Shown here: piece by piece, positions 26,201-35,236 of the stretch | How positions within the stretch are numbered: position 1 is the stretch's first letter | How the letters are laid out: every line of letters begins with the position of its first letter | Source of the DNA: Salsipaludibacter sp963735045 | Lineage (GTDB): Bacteria > Actinomycetota > Nitriliruptoria > Nitriliruptorales > Nitriliruptoraceae | Reading direction: 5' to 3' | Assembly (NCBI GenBank): GCA_963735045.1 | Contig: CAVTIZ010000003.1 | Span: 1,860,001 to 1,924,000, forward strand | Length of the DNA: 64,000 nt | The notes under the pieces: model-generated | The model's input: the letters and a program-made list of their open reading frames with translations, nothing else | Database searches by the model: none | What the model was told of the DNA's origin: nothing | Made by a program: the position numbers and the translations under genes

Positions 26201-28199
26201 CGAAGGTGTAGGACACGTTGCCGCAGACGGTCTGGTCACCGTCCTCGGCGTCCGACGTCGTGACCTCGAACGAGATGCCCTGGCCCCAGTCGAAGAAGGT
26301 GCCGTCGGGCGGGGTCTCGATGGTGACGGTCGGCGCGATGTTGCCCACGGCGATGTTCACCGCGGTCAGTGACGAGCGGCCGCCGGGGTCGGTGACACGC
26401 AGTCGGGCCGAGTAGACGCCCAGGTCGGTGTAGGTGTGGGTGACCGTGACGCCGGTGGCGTCGTAGGTCCCGTCCCCGTCGAAGTCCCACTCGTAGGTCA
26501 GGTCGTCGCCGTCGGGGTCCGACGACCCGGAGCCGTCGAAGGTGACCTCCAGCGGCGCGGTGCTGCCCGAGATCGGGTCGGCCGTCGCGACAGCCTGCGG
26601 GGTCTTGTTGCCCTCGACGTAGTCGATGCGGTGCAGGCCCGCGTCGGGGTTGACGCTGCTGAAGCCGTCGCCGTACTCCAGCGTGTACAGCGACCCCTCG
26701 TGGAACTCCATGTCCATGATGTTGTCGTGGATCGGCTGGAAGGCGGTCTGGAGCGCGGAGTTGGGCAGGAAGTTCTCGATCTCGGTCACCGGACCGTCCG
26801 GCCAGTCGACCGTGAAGGCCGCGATGTAGTCCTGGGACCACTCGGCGAAGAAGGACTTGCCGTCCCAGTACTCGGGCAGGGCGCTGTCCGGGTTGGACTC
26901 GTCGTAGTGGTAGACGGGACCGCCCATCGGCGCCTGGCCGTTGCCGCTGCCGAAGTCGGTCAGCTCGGGCCACGGCTGGTCGTCGGCGTCGTCGCCGTAG
27001 TACAGGTCGGCCGGGACGGCGGGCGGCACGACCGCGAGGCCGCTGTTCCAGGTCGAGTTGTTCTCGGCCCCGGCGCCGCAGTCGAAGAAGTCGCCGGGCG
27101 TGGAGGTCTCGTAGTCCCACTCGTTGTAGTTGAACTGGTCACCGGTGCAGTACGGCCAGCCGGCGTTGATCGGCTGGTCGATGCCGGTGGTGTTCCACTC
27201 CACCAGGCCCATCGGGCCGCGCTGGGCGTCGGGCGCACCGGCGTCGGGCCCGTAGTCGCCCCACGAGACGCTGTTGGTCTCGGAGTCGACGTCCATGCGG
27301 AACGGGTTGCGCGCACCCATCACGAACAGCTCGGGGCGGGTCTGGTCGTCGGTGTCCTCGGCCTCGTCGAACAGGTTGCCGTCGGGGATGGTGTAGGACC
27401 CGTCCGCCTCGGGGTGGATCCGCAGGATCGCGCCACGCAGGTCGTTGGTGCTGCCGGCACCGCGGCGGGCGTCGAACCCGGGGTTGAACCCGGGGGCGTT
27501 GTTGTTGGGCGCGTAGCCATTGGAACCCGGCGTGGTGGCCGGCGTGTTGTCCCCGGTGGAGATGTAGAGGTTGCCGTCGTCGTCGAAGTCGGCGTCACCG
27601 GCGACGTGGCAGCACTGGCCACGGTTGGTCTCGACCGTGATGATCACCTGCTCGCTTGCGAGGTCGATCGTGTCGTTGGCCTCGTCCCACTGGAAGCGGC
27701 TCATCTGGTTGTAGCCGGTCCACTGGTCCCAGTAGGTCTCGTCCTCGCCCTCCGGCAAGGTGTTCGGGGCGTTGCCCCCCGGTGTCTGGGTCGGGTAGGG
27801 CCGTCCGGCGTTGTTGAGCCCCTCCATGGTCGCCGGGGAGTAGTAGACGTACACCCAGCCACTGGTCTCGAAGTCCGGCGCCAGGGTGAGGGTCTGCATC
27901 CCGTCCTCACCGTTGAAGTACACCGCCGGCGCGTCGATGGTCTCGACCGTGCCCTGCTCCGGGTCCATCAGCCGGATCAGGCCCTCCCGGATGGTGAACA
28001 GCACGCGGCCGTCCGGCAACACCGCCATGTCGACGGGCTCACCGCCCATGTCGCGTGTGAGCGTGACCTTCTCGTAGTTGGACCAGTCGAGCGCGGGCTC
28101 GTTGTCCTGGGCACCGGCGGGCGTGGCCACGGCCGACAGCAGGCTGGCAAGCAGCAGCAGTGCGGCGAAGAGGGACAGGCGAGGGCGGGCGGTCGACAT
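23208..28199 (-). CDS. Giant secreted multidomain protein: GSDH propeller, PKD, SOD-like, ThuA, FIMAH
   Basis: The ATG at 28199 has AGGAG seven bases upstream and opens a signal peptide (cut near residue 30, AGAQD). Of 1663 residues: about 40-510 is a glucose/sorbosone-dehydrogenase-type beta-propeller (VDMAVLPDGRVLFTIREG, TGDNTPATTPGS, GARNPFRMDVD); 527-620 a PKD domain (FDGSGSSDPDGDDLTYEWDF); 745-855 a CBM6-like module; 855-955 an Ig-like module; 960-1100 a Cu/Zn-SOD-like module (HQGHLHEGTC, GGHYQDD, MVHGG); 1170-1400 a ThuA domain (FSKTAAFRHGSIPVA, GGGYAGVHAASDTEYDW); 1400-1580 two further Ig-like modules; 1585-1663 a helical FIMAH domain. ThuA-GSDH-PKD fusions are known and linked to sugar handling outside the cell. 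The SOD-like insert is unusual. No cell-wall sorting signal or transmembrane helix ends the protein, so it is released or held non-covalently. Confidence 0.88.
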   Translation of the reverse strand: MSTARPRLSLFAALLLLASLLSAVATPAGAQDNEPALDWSNYEKVTLTRDMGGEPVDMAVLPDGRVLFTIREGLIRLMDPEQGTVETIDAPAVYFNGEDGMQTLTLAPDFETSGWVYVYYSPATMEGLNNAGRPYPTQTPGGNAPNTLPEGEDETYWDQWTGYNQMSRFQWDEANDTIDLASEQVIITVETNRGQCCHVAGDADFDDDGNLYISTGDNTPATTPGSNGYAPNNNAPGFNPGFDARRGAGSTNDLRGAILRIHPEADGSYTIPDGNLFDEAEDTDDQTRPELFVMGARNPFRMDVDSETNSVSWGDYGPDAGAPDAQRGPMGLVEWNTTGIDQPINAGWPYCTGDQFNYNEWDYETSTPGDFFDCGAGAENNSTWNSGLAVVPPAVPADLYYGDDADDQPWPELTDFGSGNGQAPMGGPVYHYDESNPDSALPEYWDGKSFFAEWSQDYIAAFTVDWPDGPVTEIENFLPNSALQTAFQPIHDNIMDMEFHEGSLYTLEYGDGFSSVNPDAGLHRIDYVEGNKTPQAVATADPISGSTAPLEVTFDGSGSSDPDGDDLTYEWDFDGDGTYDATGVTVTHTYTDLGVYSARLRVTDPGGRSSLTAVNIAVGNIAPTVTIETPPDGTFFDWGQGISFEVTTSDAEDGDQTVCGNVSYTFGLGHNSHAHPITTGTGCTFALQMPEDAPEHGEGENIYAVLEVSYTDQGNGEIPAATGTTTLQLNPKTQEAEWFDDSSGVPVVEDLDASGFATVGPFAADDWIAFERVNFLNIESVLATASGTGDVQLRWGATDAAPFATIAVDSTESATTESGDFVAPDGTGTLYVTATGDVEIDTLRFLGDGVADVTPPEVSIRTIPAEPNGPDGTFIGPVLFRIDATDNVGVAGRPEFSYDGETWGTYFFFNSNFVFCNLGGFAPCQVSGVGTHPVYARATDVGGNVSEPVMIEIEIVADEVPPEVSANLLGTFRGEFTPATGFSTGGTATLVVAPDGTTVTADLTGLEPDAVHQGHLHEGTCDTMPMGGHYQDDPTGPAAPPNELWLSDDPEDPTAGFTSDGDGDATVSGSADWTAGSEAQAVMVHGGPAGFPRGCATVDTASSSVQLTFSATDVGAVDYIEYSLDGAEFVELEGDLFVIEPGDHVVEYRAVDTAGNVSQTGTTSFTIEHEPDTPRILVFSKTAAFRHGSIPVAREAIRELGAAEGVAVDLTEDGAAFNDDTLARYDAVVWVSTTGDVLDDDQQAAFERYIQAGGGYAGVHAASDTEYDWAWYGDLVGAYFVNHPNGTPEATLVTEDFVHPSTAHLPERWTRVDEWYNFNINPRDNVHVLLSIDESTYNPSAQDDDPDHPMSWCHEYDGGRSWYTALGHTDASFTTDELFREHMWEGIASAAGYVEADCSIAEPLVLEVSIDPAEPDGLEGWYVSPVTVTATTNDDATVEFSVDASGSGGDWVADDDGVLVVDADGSHTLDVRAVRDDEVTEVQAFTMDIDTTAPVVEVEGIDDGALVGSSEVVDVAVTATDATSGLDSLVVSLDGEVVHDGGADWAATWDLWTLDLGDHVLDVVATDVAGNEQVTTVTFTIGTSLDDVMVLLDRLVDAGVVTRGEAAPIRSQLKVAEKMADKGKTDRVRTNLERAIERAERVDDEAARDLLVTNLTALLGEVG

Positions 28200-28736
28200 C
28201 GGGCAACTCCTGGGGGGAGGGGGATCACGCGGGTGGTCGGAGCCCACGTGTGATCGTTGACAATAGGAGCATCGAACATCGAATAGGCGAGTTTCCACCA
28301 CGAATGGCGAACACGCCCCGTGAACCGACGCCTCCTGCAGCCCCGGGCGACCCACGGTGGCGGCGCGGGTGTCCCCGCGCGACCATCGCATGATCGACCG
28401 GAAACGCCATGGAGGCACCGAATCGGAATGGGAGCACCAGGCTCGGCGAGGTCGACCGACGCGAGTCGGGCCGACCGGACCCCGGGGCCACCCCCCGATG
28501 GTCCGCGCGCGCACGGCCACGACCACAACGAGCGCAGGACGCACGTCAGGACAGGTCGGGCGCCGGTGGATCGTCCCTCAGCGACCCGTCACGACGACCC
28601 CGCCCCGGACGTGGCCCGGCCTCGAGGTGGTTGGGAGGGTCCGGGTCACGTCGTGCGGGCGGCACCCGGTGGACACGGCCGGTCCCGCCACCCCATGATG
28701 GACCGAGTGGACGCCCCGCCTTCCCGGAGATCCCGC
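28200..28736. other. 537-base spacer without a convincing gene
   Basis: This divergent spacer lies between the giant gene and the PIG-L gene. Open frames here look like arginine/proline-rich shadows. Near 28255-28310 the base composition drops and a tandem CATCGAA heptamer occurs (28270-28283), beside a TTGACA at 28257-28262. That AT-richer island is the likely promoter/control region, but I cannot assign it to one strand. Confidence 0.4.
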
Positions 28737-29450
28737 ATGACCACGCGACTTCGCCCCTCGGAACTCGGCACCGTGCTCGGGGTGTGGGCCCATCCCGACG
28801 ACGAGGCCTTCCTGGTCACCGGCCTGGCCGGACTGGTCACGGATGCCGGCGGCATCGTGGCGTGCATCACCGCGACCCGGGGCGAGGCTGGCACCCCGGA
28901 CCCCGACACCTGGCCACCGGAACGACTCGGACGACGACGGGCCCTGGAGTTGCGGGCGTCGCTGGCCGTGGTCGGCGTCACCGACCACGAGTTCCTCGGC
29001 TGGGTCGACGGGACCCTGCACGAGGTGGACGACGACGACGGGGTGGCCGCCGTGGCCGCCGCGATCGAGCGGGTCGCCCCCGCCACCGTCATCACCTTCG
29101 GCCCCGACGGCATGACCGGCCACACCGACCACGTCGCCGTCTCGCGCTGGACGACCCGGGCCGTCGCCGCGGCCGAGCCGTCGCCGCGACTGCTGTACGC
29201 CACCGGCACGCCGGAGACCCGCCGTCGCTGGATGGCCGTCAACGATCGCACGAACGCCTTCGACCCGGACCTTCCCGTGCAGGTGACGCCCGAGGCCGAA
29301 CTGGCCCTGCAGGTCCGCGTGACGGGCGACGACCTCGACCGCAAGGTGGTCGCCCTGGCGGCCCAGTCCAGCCAGATCGGCCCCCTGATCCAGCTGCTCG
29401 GCGAGGACGCCCTCCGGGACCTGGTCGAGATCGAGGCGTTCCGGACGTGA
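28737..29450 (+). CDS. PIG-L family N-acetylglucosaminyl deacetylase-like protein
   Basis: A 237-residue protein; the ATG at 28737 has GGAG seven bases upstream. The PIG-L zinc motif AHPDDE (18-23) and the distal GHTDH (128-132) are intact. Family members deacetylate N-acetylglucosamine conjugates or cleave related amides; in actinobacteria MshB and Mca act in mycothiol metabolism. The short length and lack of other mycothiol genes nearby leave the substrate open. No signal peptide, so it is cytoplasmic. Confidence 0.83.
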   Translation: MTTRLRPSELGTVLGVWAHPDDEAFLVTGLAGLVTDAGGIVACITATRGEAGTPDPDTWPPERLGRRRALELRASLAVVGVTDHEFLGWVDGTLHEVDDDDGVAAVAAAIERVAPATVITFGPDGMTGHTDHVAVSRWTTRAVAAAEPSPRLLYATGTPETRRRWMAVNDRTNAFDPDLPVQVTPEAELALQVRVTGDDLDRKVVALAAQSSQIGPLIQLLGEDALRDLVEIEAFRT

Positions 29451-29580
29451 AGCCCGGACGGCGACGGAACAGCACCGGCTCGCCGGGGCCGATCCTGGTC
29501 ACCGCCCCGAACCACTGCCTCGCTGGTTCCGCCCTGGTCGATCTCGCCGCCGTCGAGTCTGGACGACTGAGCCCGGGAGA

Positions 29581-30558
29581 TCACGTCCAGCCGAGCTCGC
29601 CCCGCGTGGCCCAGTACTGGTGCGACGGCTCCGCGAGGACGCCCAGTCCAGCGAGCTCGTCGTCGGCGAGGTCGAGGTCGGCCGCGGCGACGTTGGCGTC
29701 CAGGTGCGCCGCCATGCTGGCCCCCGACAACACCAGCGGTCGGAAGGGCTGGGCGAGCACGGCCGCCAGTGCGACGGCGTCGACCGTGGCGTCGTGGCGT
29801 TCGGCGACCTGTCGCAGCGGCGCCGGGATCGCCCCACGCGGGGTCAGCCGCCCATTGGCCACGGCCTCCTTGACGATGACGCCCCACCCGGCCTCGTGCG
29901 CGGCCACCAGGGCGGGGCCCACGGACGGCTCCAGCAGGTTCCACGTGGCCTGGACCAGGCGGAAGGGGCCACGACCGTCGGCGGCCACGGCCAGCGCACG
30001 CTCGACGGTCGCCGCCTGCCCCGGACCCGACACGCTGAGCCCGACCACCACGCCCGTGGCGGCGAGTGCCCGCAGCGCGTCCAGCACCTCGTCGTCGTCG
30101 AGTACGCCCGTCTCCAGCGTGGCGGAGTGGACCTGGTACAGGTCGAGGTGATCGCCCAGCTCGGCACGGGTCTCCCGGAGCTGGCGCCGGAACGTTGCCA
30201 GCGAATGGTCCTTGACCTCGTGGACGTCGACGTCGACCTGCCAGTCGGCCGTGTAGGTGTAGCCCCACTTGGACCCGACCGTGAGGTCACCGGCCCGGTC
30301 CGGGTGCTCCCGGAGCCAGCCGGCCAGGAACGACTCGGCCAGCCCGTAGGAACGGGCCGCGTCCACGTAGCGGATCCCGAGTTCCCAGGCGCGGTCCAGG
30401 ACGTCGTGCGCGCGCCGGCGCAGGCCCTCCACGGAGCGGTCGTCGGGCAGGTCGTCGGCGTGCCCGAGGTCGATGTAGGCCGGCCGTCCCAGCGCCGCCA
30501 ACCCCAGCCCCAGCCGGGTCGTCGCCAGCCCCGTCGCCCCCAGCGACACCACGTCCAT
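29581..30558 (-). CDS. Aldo/keto reductase
   Basis: A 325-residue AKR-fold protein with the catalytic tetrad Asp66 (RYVDAARSYG), Tyr71, Lys97 (GSKWG) and His144 (YQVHSAT). It resembles the YdbC/l-galactose-dehydrogenase-like group. It would reduce an aldehyde or ketone with NADPH in the cytoplasm; substrate unknown. It is divergent from the MerR regulator at 30717 across a 158-base spacer with candidate promoters, so the regulator may control it. Confidence 0.85.
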   Translation of the reverse strand: MDVVSLGATGLATTRLGLGLAALGRPAYIDLGHADDLPDDRSVEGLRRRAHDVLDRAWELGIRYVDAARSYGLAESFLAGWLREHPDRAGDLTVGSKWGYTYTADWQVDVDVHEVKDHSLATFRRQLRETRAELGDHLDLYQVHSATLETGVLDDDEVLDALRALAATGVVVGLSVSGPGQAATVERALAVAADGRGPFRLVQATWNLLEPSVGPALVAAHEAGWGVIVKEAVANGRLTPRGAIPAPLRQVAERHDATVDAVALAAVLAQPFRPLVLSGASMAAHLDANVAAADLDLADDELAGLGVLAEPSHQYWATRGELGWT

Positions 30559-30601
30559 GCCATCATCTCCCGTCGTCTCCGCCGCAGGCTAGGGCCGGTG
30601 G

Positions 30602-30630
30602 TTGACCCGGTCGCGGCCGCCCGGTAGGGC
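30602..30630 (+). promoter_or_regulatory. Candidate upstream promoter
   Basis: TTGACC at 30602-30607 and TAGGGC at 30625-30630 are 17 bases apart, in the spacer upstream of the MerR gene. Read by eye. Confidence 0.3.
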
Positions 30631-30659
30631 TGGGATCCGGCCCCCGAGCGCGACGGCGC

Positions 30660-30690
30660 TTGACCCTCCCCCCACCGGAGACCCCAGACT
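30660..30690 (+). promoter_or_regulatory. MerR-type promoter with 19-base spacer
   Basis: TTGACC (30660-30665) and CAGACT (30685-30690) are separated by 19 bases, the stretched spacing that MerR-family activators correct. The spacer contains the inverted repeat CTCC (30666-30669) and GGAG (30677-30680). The MerR gene starts 27 bases downstream, which suggests autoregulation. Confidence 0.55.
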
Positions 30691-30716
30691 CGGGTCACCC
30701 GAGCACGGAGCACGCC

Positions 30717-31544
30717 ATGAACGATCTCGTCCCGATCGGCCGGTTCGCCGCGTCGACGCGGTTGTCGGTCAAGACGCTCCGCCACTACCACGACCTCGGA
30801 CTGCTCGTGCCCGCACGGGTCGACCCCGCGACCCACTATCGCTCCTACCGACTCGGCCAGGCCAACCGCGCCGAGGCGATCCGGACACTGCGGGCCCTGG
30901 ACCTGCCGCTGGCCGACGTGGCCGTGGTGCTGGACGGTGACGACGAGCAGGCGACCGCCGTTCTCCAGCGCCACCGGCAGCGGCTCGCCACCGAGGTGGC
31001 CCGCCACGAACGGATGCTCGGGTACGTCCATCGACTCGTTTCCGGAGAGGAACAGCTCATGCCCTACACCATCGAGACCGCCGAACTCCCGCCCCAGTCG
31101 TTCGCCGTCGTCCGGCGGACCACCGACCTCGACCACGTCGGCGAGGTGCTCGGCGAGGCCATGCCCCACGTGGCCGGCGCCGTCGTCGCGGCCGGCGTCC
31201 CCATCGTCGGCCCGCCGTTCGTCCTCTACCACGACTTCGACCAGGTGGTGGAGGGCGACATCGACGTGTGCGTGCCGGTTCCCACGGGCGACCTCGACCT
31301 GGGCGACGGGGTCGAGGTGCGCAGCATGGCCGGGATCCCCACCGCACGGACGATCCACCGTGGTGCCTACGACGAGGTGGCGTCGGCCTACCACGCGCTG
31401 AGCGCCTGGATGCACGCCAACGACCGGCAGCCGGGCGGCCCACCGCGAGAGACCTACCTCAACGACCCCGGGGAGGTCGACGTGGACCACCAGCTGACCC
31501 AGGTCGACATCCCCCTCGCCGCGATCGAGACTCCACCGGCCTGA
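30717..31544 (+). CDS. MerR-family transcriptional regulator with GyrI-like effector domain
   Basis: A 275-residue regulator; ATG 30717 has GGAG eight bases upstream. Residues 5-70 are a MerR winged helix-turn-helix (IGRFAASTRLSVKTLRHYHDLGLLVPA), followed by a dimerisation helix to about 115. From about residue 118 (YTIETAELPPQSFAVVRR) a GyrI-like/SOUL-type ligand-binding domain follows, as in BmrR and TipA-related multidrug sensors. It probably responds to a hydrophobic or cationic small molecule. Its own promoter has the 19-base spacer expected for MerR control. The divergent aldo/keto reductase is a candidate target. Confidence 0.88.
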   Translation: MNDLVPIGRFAASTRLSVKTLRHYHDLGLLVPARVDPATHYRSYRLGQANRAEAIRTLRALDLPLADVAVVLDGDDEQATAVLQRHRQRLATEVARHERMLGYVHRLVSGEEQLMPYTIETAELPPQSFAVVRRTTDLDHVGEVLGEAMPHVAGAVVAAGVPIVGPPFVLYHDFDQVVEGDIDVCVPVPTGDLDLGDGVEVRSMAGIPTARTIHRGAYDEVASAYHALSAWMHANDRQPGGPPRETYLNDPGEVDVDHQLTQVDIPLAAIETPPA

Positions 31545-31555
31545 CCGCGCACGAC

Positions 31556-31584
31556 TTGCTCCCAGATTGGAACGATTCTAGGCT
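31556..31584 (+). promoter_or_regulatory. katG promoter with overlapping Fur/PerR-like inverted repeat
   Basis: TTGCTC (31556-31561) and TAGGCT (31579-31584) are 17 bases apart. An imperfect inverted repeat centred on GGAACGATTCT (whole span 31564-31584, matching at 7 of 10 positions per arm) covers the spacer and -10. Actinobacterial katG genes are often repressed by FurA, a Fur/PerR relative; here no fur gene is adjacent. Confidence 0.45.
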
Positions 31585-31647
31585 GGGTCCACGCACCGAT
31601 GGACGTCCCACCCCCGCCCCATCACGACGATCGCCAGGAGCAGCATC

Positions 31648-33861
31648 GTGTCAGACAGCCAGTGCCCGGTCACGAGTCCCGAGGCCACCACGACCACCGG
31701 CAGTGCCCACAAGATCCCCCGCGGGCCGGCCAACCATTCCTGGTGGCCCGAGGCCCTGAACCTGCGGATCCTGCACCCGGACCACCCGAACGCGGATCCG
31801 ATGGGGGCGGACTTCGACTACGCCGAGGCGTTCGCCGGCCTCGACCTCGACGCGTTGATCGCCGACGTCGATGCCCTGATGACCGATTCCCAGGACTGGT
31901 GGCCCGCGGACTTCGGCCACTACGGCGGGCTGTTCATCCGGATGGCGTGGCACTCGGCCGGCACCTACCGCGTGACCGACGGTCGTGGCGGTGGCGGCGC
32001 CGGCGCCCAGCGCTTCGCCCCGCTCAACAGCTGGCCCGACAACGTCAGCCTCGACAAGGCTCGTCGACTGCTGTGGCCGATCAAGGCGAGGTACGGCCGC
32101 GCGATCTCGTGGGCCGACCTGATGATCCTGGCCGGCACCCGGGCGCTGGAGACCATGGGCCTGCAGACCTTCGGGTGGGCCGGGGGCCGGACCGACATCT
32201 GGGCACCCGAGGAGGACACCTTCTGGGGTCCCGAGCAGGAGTGGCTGGCCGACGAGCGCTACAGCGGTGACCGCGAACTCAACGGCGACCTGGCCGCGGT
32301 GCAGATGGGCCTCATCTACGTCAACCCCGAGGGGCCCAACGGCACGCCCGACCCGATCGCGGCCGCCCACGACATCCGCGAGACCTTCGCCCGAATGGCC
32401 ATGAACGACGAGGAGACGGTGGCGCTGATCGCCGGTGGCCACACCTTCGGCAAGGCCCACGGCGCCCACCCCGAGGACAGCCTGGGCAGTGAGCCCGAGG
32501 CCGCCGGCCTGCACGAGATGGGCTTCGGCTGGACCGGCACCGAGGGCGAGGGCACGGGTCCCGACGCCATGACCAGCGGACTCGAGGGCTCCTGGACCAC
32601 CACGCCGGTGCAGTGGAACAACGACTACTTCCGTCTGATGTTCGCCTACGACTGGGAGTTGACCCACAGCCCGGCCGGCGCGCAGCAGTGGACGCCCGTC
32701 GGGGAGGTGGCCGAGGCCGACATGGTCCCCGACGCCCACCGCGAGGGCATGACCCACCCGCCGATGATGTTCACCACCGACCTGTCGCTCAAGGAGGACC
32801 CGGCCTACCGGGCGATCTCGGAGCGCTTCGCGCAGGACAACGACGCCTTCGCCGAGGCGTTCGCGCGGGCGTGGTTCAAGCTCACCCACCGCGACATGGG
32901 CCCGATCGACCGCTACCTCGGCCCGCTGGTCCCCGACGAGGAGCTGGTGTGGCAGGACCCGGTGCCGGCCGTGGACCACGACCTGGTCGACGACGACGAC
33001 GTGGCCGCGCTCAAGCAGGCCGTGCTGGACTCGGACCTGACGATCCCACAACTGGTCAACACCGCGTGGTCGTCGGCCTCGACGTTCCGTCGCACCGACA
33101 TGCGTGGCGGCGCCAATGGCGGCCGGATCCGCCTGTCGCCCCAGATCGACTGGGACGTGAACGTGCGCTCGGGCGTTCCCGGCGTGCTCACCACCCTGGA
33201 GGCCATCCGGTCCGACTTCCACGACCGGCGCTCCGACGACACCCGGATCTCCCTGGCCGACCTGGTCGTGCTGGCCGGCGGTGCCGCGGTCGAGGCCGCG
33301 GCCACGGCCGGCGGGTGGGACGTGGAGGTGGCGTTCACCCCGGGTCGCACCGACGCCAGCCAGGACCAGACCGACATCGAGTCGTTCAACTACCTGGAGC
33401 CGATGGCGGACGGGTTCCGCAACTACCTGCAGAAGGACGGCGAGATCCCGCCGGAGCACCTGCTGCTGGACCGGGCCTTCATGCTGGAGTTGTCCGGGCC
33501 CGAGATGGCGGCCCTGCTGGGGGGCCTGCGGGTCCTGGGCGCGAACGTCGGCGACGAGCCGCACGGCGTGCTCACCGACCGCGTCGGGACGTTGTCCAAC
33601 GACTTCTTCGTCAACCTGCTCGACATGGGCACGGTGTGGGAGCCGGTCGGTGAGGCCGACGACCTGTTCGAGGGTCGCGACCGCCACACCGGCGACAAGC
33701 GGTGGGACGCCACCCGCGTGGACCTGGTCTTCGGTTCCAACGCCCAACTTCGGGCCGTCGCGGAGGTGTTCGCCAGCGACGACGCCGCCGACGAGTTCGT
33801 CCAGCGCTTCGTCGAGGGTTGGACCAAGGTCATGAACCTGGACCGCTTCGACCTGCGCTAA
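31648..33861 (+). CDS. katG: Catalase-peroxidase KatG
   Basis: A 737-residue bifunctional heme enzyme; GTG start with CAGGAG upstream. Distal residues Arg98, Trp101 and His102 (RMAWHSAG), the covalent Trp101-Tyr224-Met250 triad, and proximal His265 ([11 protein letters not shown]) are all in place, each five or six positions before the numbering of the mycobacterial enzyme. It removes hydrogen peroxide in the cytoplasm. Unusually for the group, the upstream neighbour is a MerR gene and not furA. A second, monofunctional catalase lies at 47862. Confidence 0.95.
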   Translation: MSDSQCPVTSPEATTTTGSAHKIPRGPANHSWWPEALNLRILHPDHPNADPMGADFDYAEAFAGLDLDALIADVDALMTDSQDWWPADFGHYGGLFIRMAWHSAGTYRVTDGRGGGGAGAQRFAPLNSWPDNVSLDKARRLLWPIKARYGRAISWADLMILAGTRALETMGLQTFGWAGGRTDIWAPEEDTFWGPEQEWLADERYSGDRELNGDLAAVQMGLIYVNPEGPNGTPDPIAAAHDIRETFARMAMNDEETVALIAGGHTFGKAHGAHPEDSLGSEPEAAGLHEMGFGWTGTEGEGTGPDAMTSGLEGSWTTTPVQWNNDYFRLMFAYDWELTHSPAGAQQWTPVGEVAEADMVPDAHREGMTHPPMMFTTDLSLKEDPAYRAISERFAQDNDAFAEAFARAWFKLTHRDMGPIDRYLGPLVPDEELVWQDPVPAVDHDLVDDDDVAALKQAVLDSDLTIPQLVNTAWSSASTFRRTDMRGGANGGRIRLSPQIDWDVNVRSGVPGVLTTLEAIRSDFHDRRSDDTRISLADLVVLAGGAAVEAAATAGGWDVEVAFTPGRTDASQDQTDIESFNYLEPMADGFRNYLQKDGEIPPEHLLLDRAFMLELSGPEMAALLGGLRVLGANVGDEPHGVLTDRVGTLSNDFFVNLLDMGTVWEPVGEADDLFEGRDRHTGDKRWDATRVDLVFGSNAQLRAVAEVFASDDAADEFVQRFVEGWTKVMNLDRFDLR

Positions 33862-35183
33862 GACGACCCGGGCACCGATTCGGGCACCGAACCTGGCACC
33901 GAACCTGGCACCGAACCTGGCACCGAACGTGGGGCCGCCCCGATCCGGGGCGGCCTCCGTCGTGGCAGGGCGTCCCGGGCGGCGCCGGCAGCGGGCCGGG
34001 CGGCGAGTACGTCGCGGACCAGGTCGACCACCTCGGGGTGGGTCACGAGCTGCCCGTGCGGAACGGCCACGGCGGCGACGCGAACCGGTCCGCCGTCGGG
34101 GATGCGACGCCATCGTCCCCGGCCGGACGCCGACCCGGCCCGAACCATGGTGTCCCCGAACACGATGTTGAGGACGTGGGCCCGATCCTCGCGCAGCCGC
34201 CCCACCACGAGGTGGTGGTCGACACCGTCCAGCCACGGTCGGTCCGGGGTCACGAGCCCGGACCACAGGTCGTCGACACCACGACCGCCGGGCACGTCGG
34301 CGACCAGGGTGCCGAAGCGCAGGTCCTTGATGCCCCGTGACCGTCGGTCGAGCAACGCACCGATCGGGGCGCTGTGCGGCGAGGCATGCCGCAGGGACCA
34401 GCTGACGACGTTGGCGACCTTCTCCAGCCACGCACCCAGGTGCGGGGTGCCGAGGTAGACGACCTCGCGCAGCGGCTCGGTCCACGTGCACCCCCGCTGG
34501 GGCGCGACGTCGCAGGCGGCCCGCACGACCAGGCCACCCATCGAGTGCGCCACGAGGGTCAGCCGGGTCACGGGCACCGGCCACCCGGTGGTCACGGCCT
34601 CCAACAGGTCGGCGAGGTCGTCCCCGTTGCGCCCGATCGGCCGACCCGAGGCGTAGCGCACCGCCAGCGGTGTGGCGCCCGCCGACCCGGCGAGTCCCGG
34701 CAGCGGTCCACCCCAGACCGCGTCGGAGTCGACCAACCCGTGGACGAAGACCACGAGGTGGCCGGTCGGGTCCGGGTGGGCGGCCAGCAGTCCGGCGGCA
34801 TCGGATGCGACCGCGACCCCGTCGGCGACGAGTTCGACCTCCAGGTCCAGTTCGGGCGCGACCGCCAGCAACTCGGCGTCGATCGACCCGGCCGCGATCG
34901 CCCGCGCCTTGCGCGCAGTCGACGACGACGGGGCCGGGTCGACCCGGCCGAGCGATGCCACGGCCACCTCACCCAGGCCACGCAGTCCCGCCCGGACGGC
35001 GTCGTGCACACCGTCGACGACGACGTCATGGACCTGCTTGACCGGTCGTCCGACCGGGCCGACCCACCGGAATCCGCCGTCGGTGATCGCCCGATGCATG
35101 TCCTGGACGGTGGTGGCCACGACCCGGTCGGCAACGGTCGTGACCAGCCTGGCCCACCCCTGCGCCTGCGTCGTCGGCGACAC
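33858..35183 (-). CDS. Alpha/beta-hydrolase (lipase/esterase-like)
   Basis: With the GTG start at 35183 (GGGGAG five bases upstream) the protein has 441 residues; an ATG at 35237, overlapping the upstream gene's stop, would add 18. The oxyanion-region HG (148-149, FVHGLVDS) and nucleophile Ser214 in [12 protein letters not shown] fit a lipase/esterase; a [11 protein letters not shown] segment follows. There is no signal peptide; helical residues 1-130 precede the hydrolase core. The last 25 residues are SVPG repeats from a 12-bp array, and the stop overlaps the katG stop by four bases. It probably hydrolyses a lipid or ester; substrate unknown. Confidence 0.82.
   Translation of the reverse strand: MSPTTQAQGWARLVTTVADRVVATTVQDMHRAITDGGFRWVGPVGRPVKQVHDVVVDGVHDAVRAGLRGLGEVAVASLGRVDPAPSSSTARKARAIAAGSIDAELLAVAPELDLEVELVADGVAVASDAAGLLAAHPDPTGHLVVFVHGLVDSDAVWGGPLPGLAGSAGATPLAVRYASGRPIGRNGDDLADLLEAVTTGWPVPVTRLTLVAHSMGGLVVRAACDVAPQRGCTWTEPLREVVYLGTPHLGAWLEKVANVVSWSLRHASPHSAPIGALLDRRSRGIKDLRFGTLVADVPGGRGVDDLWSGLVTPDRPWLDGVDHHLVVGRLREDRAHVLNIVFGDTMVRAGSASGRGRWRRIPDGGPVRVAAVAVPHGQLVTHPEVVDLVRDVLAARPAAGAARDALPRRRPPRIGAAPRSVPGSVPGSVPGSVPESVPGSS
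33871..33930. repeat. 12-bp tandem array, five units
   Basis: Five 12-base units related to GGCACCGAACCT begin at 33871, directly after the katG stop. On the opposite strand they encode an SVPG-type repeat at the C-terminus of the lipase-like protein. Confidence 0.85.
33933..33955 (+). terminator. katG terminator hairpin
   Basis: A 10-bp GC stem (33933-33942 with 33946-33955) with a 3-base loop lies 71 bases after the katG stop. It sits inside the C-terminal codons of the convergent gene. Confidence 0.6.
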
Positions 35184-35236
35184 GTGGCTCCCCTCGGGCC
35201 GATCGCGAGACCGTACCCCGGGGCCTTGGCCGGACA

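Noticed and set aside
22809..26372. Long plus-strand open frame opposite the giant gene and the uncertain hypothetical gene
   Set aside because: It is a GC-driven shadow: valine/aspartate/arginine-rich with no domain, while the minus strand has clear GSDH, PKD, ThuA and FIMAH domains.
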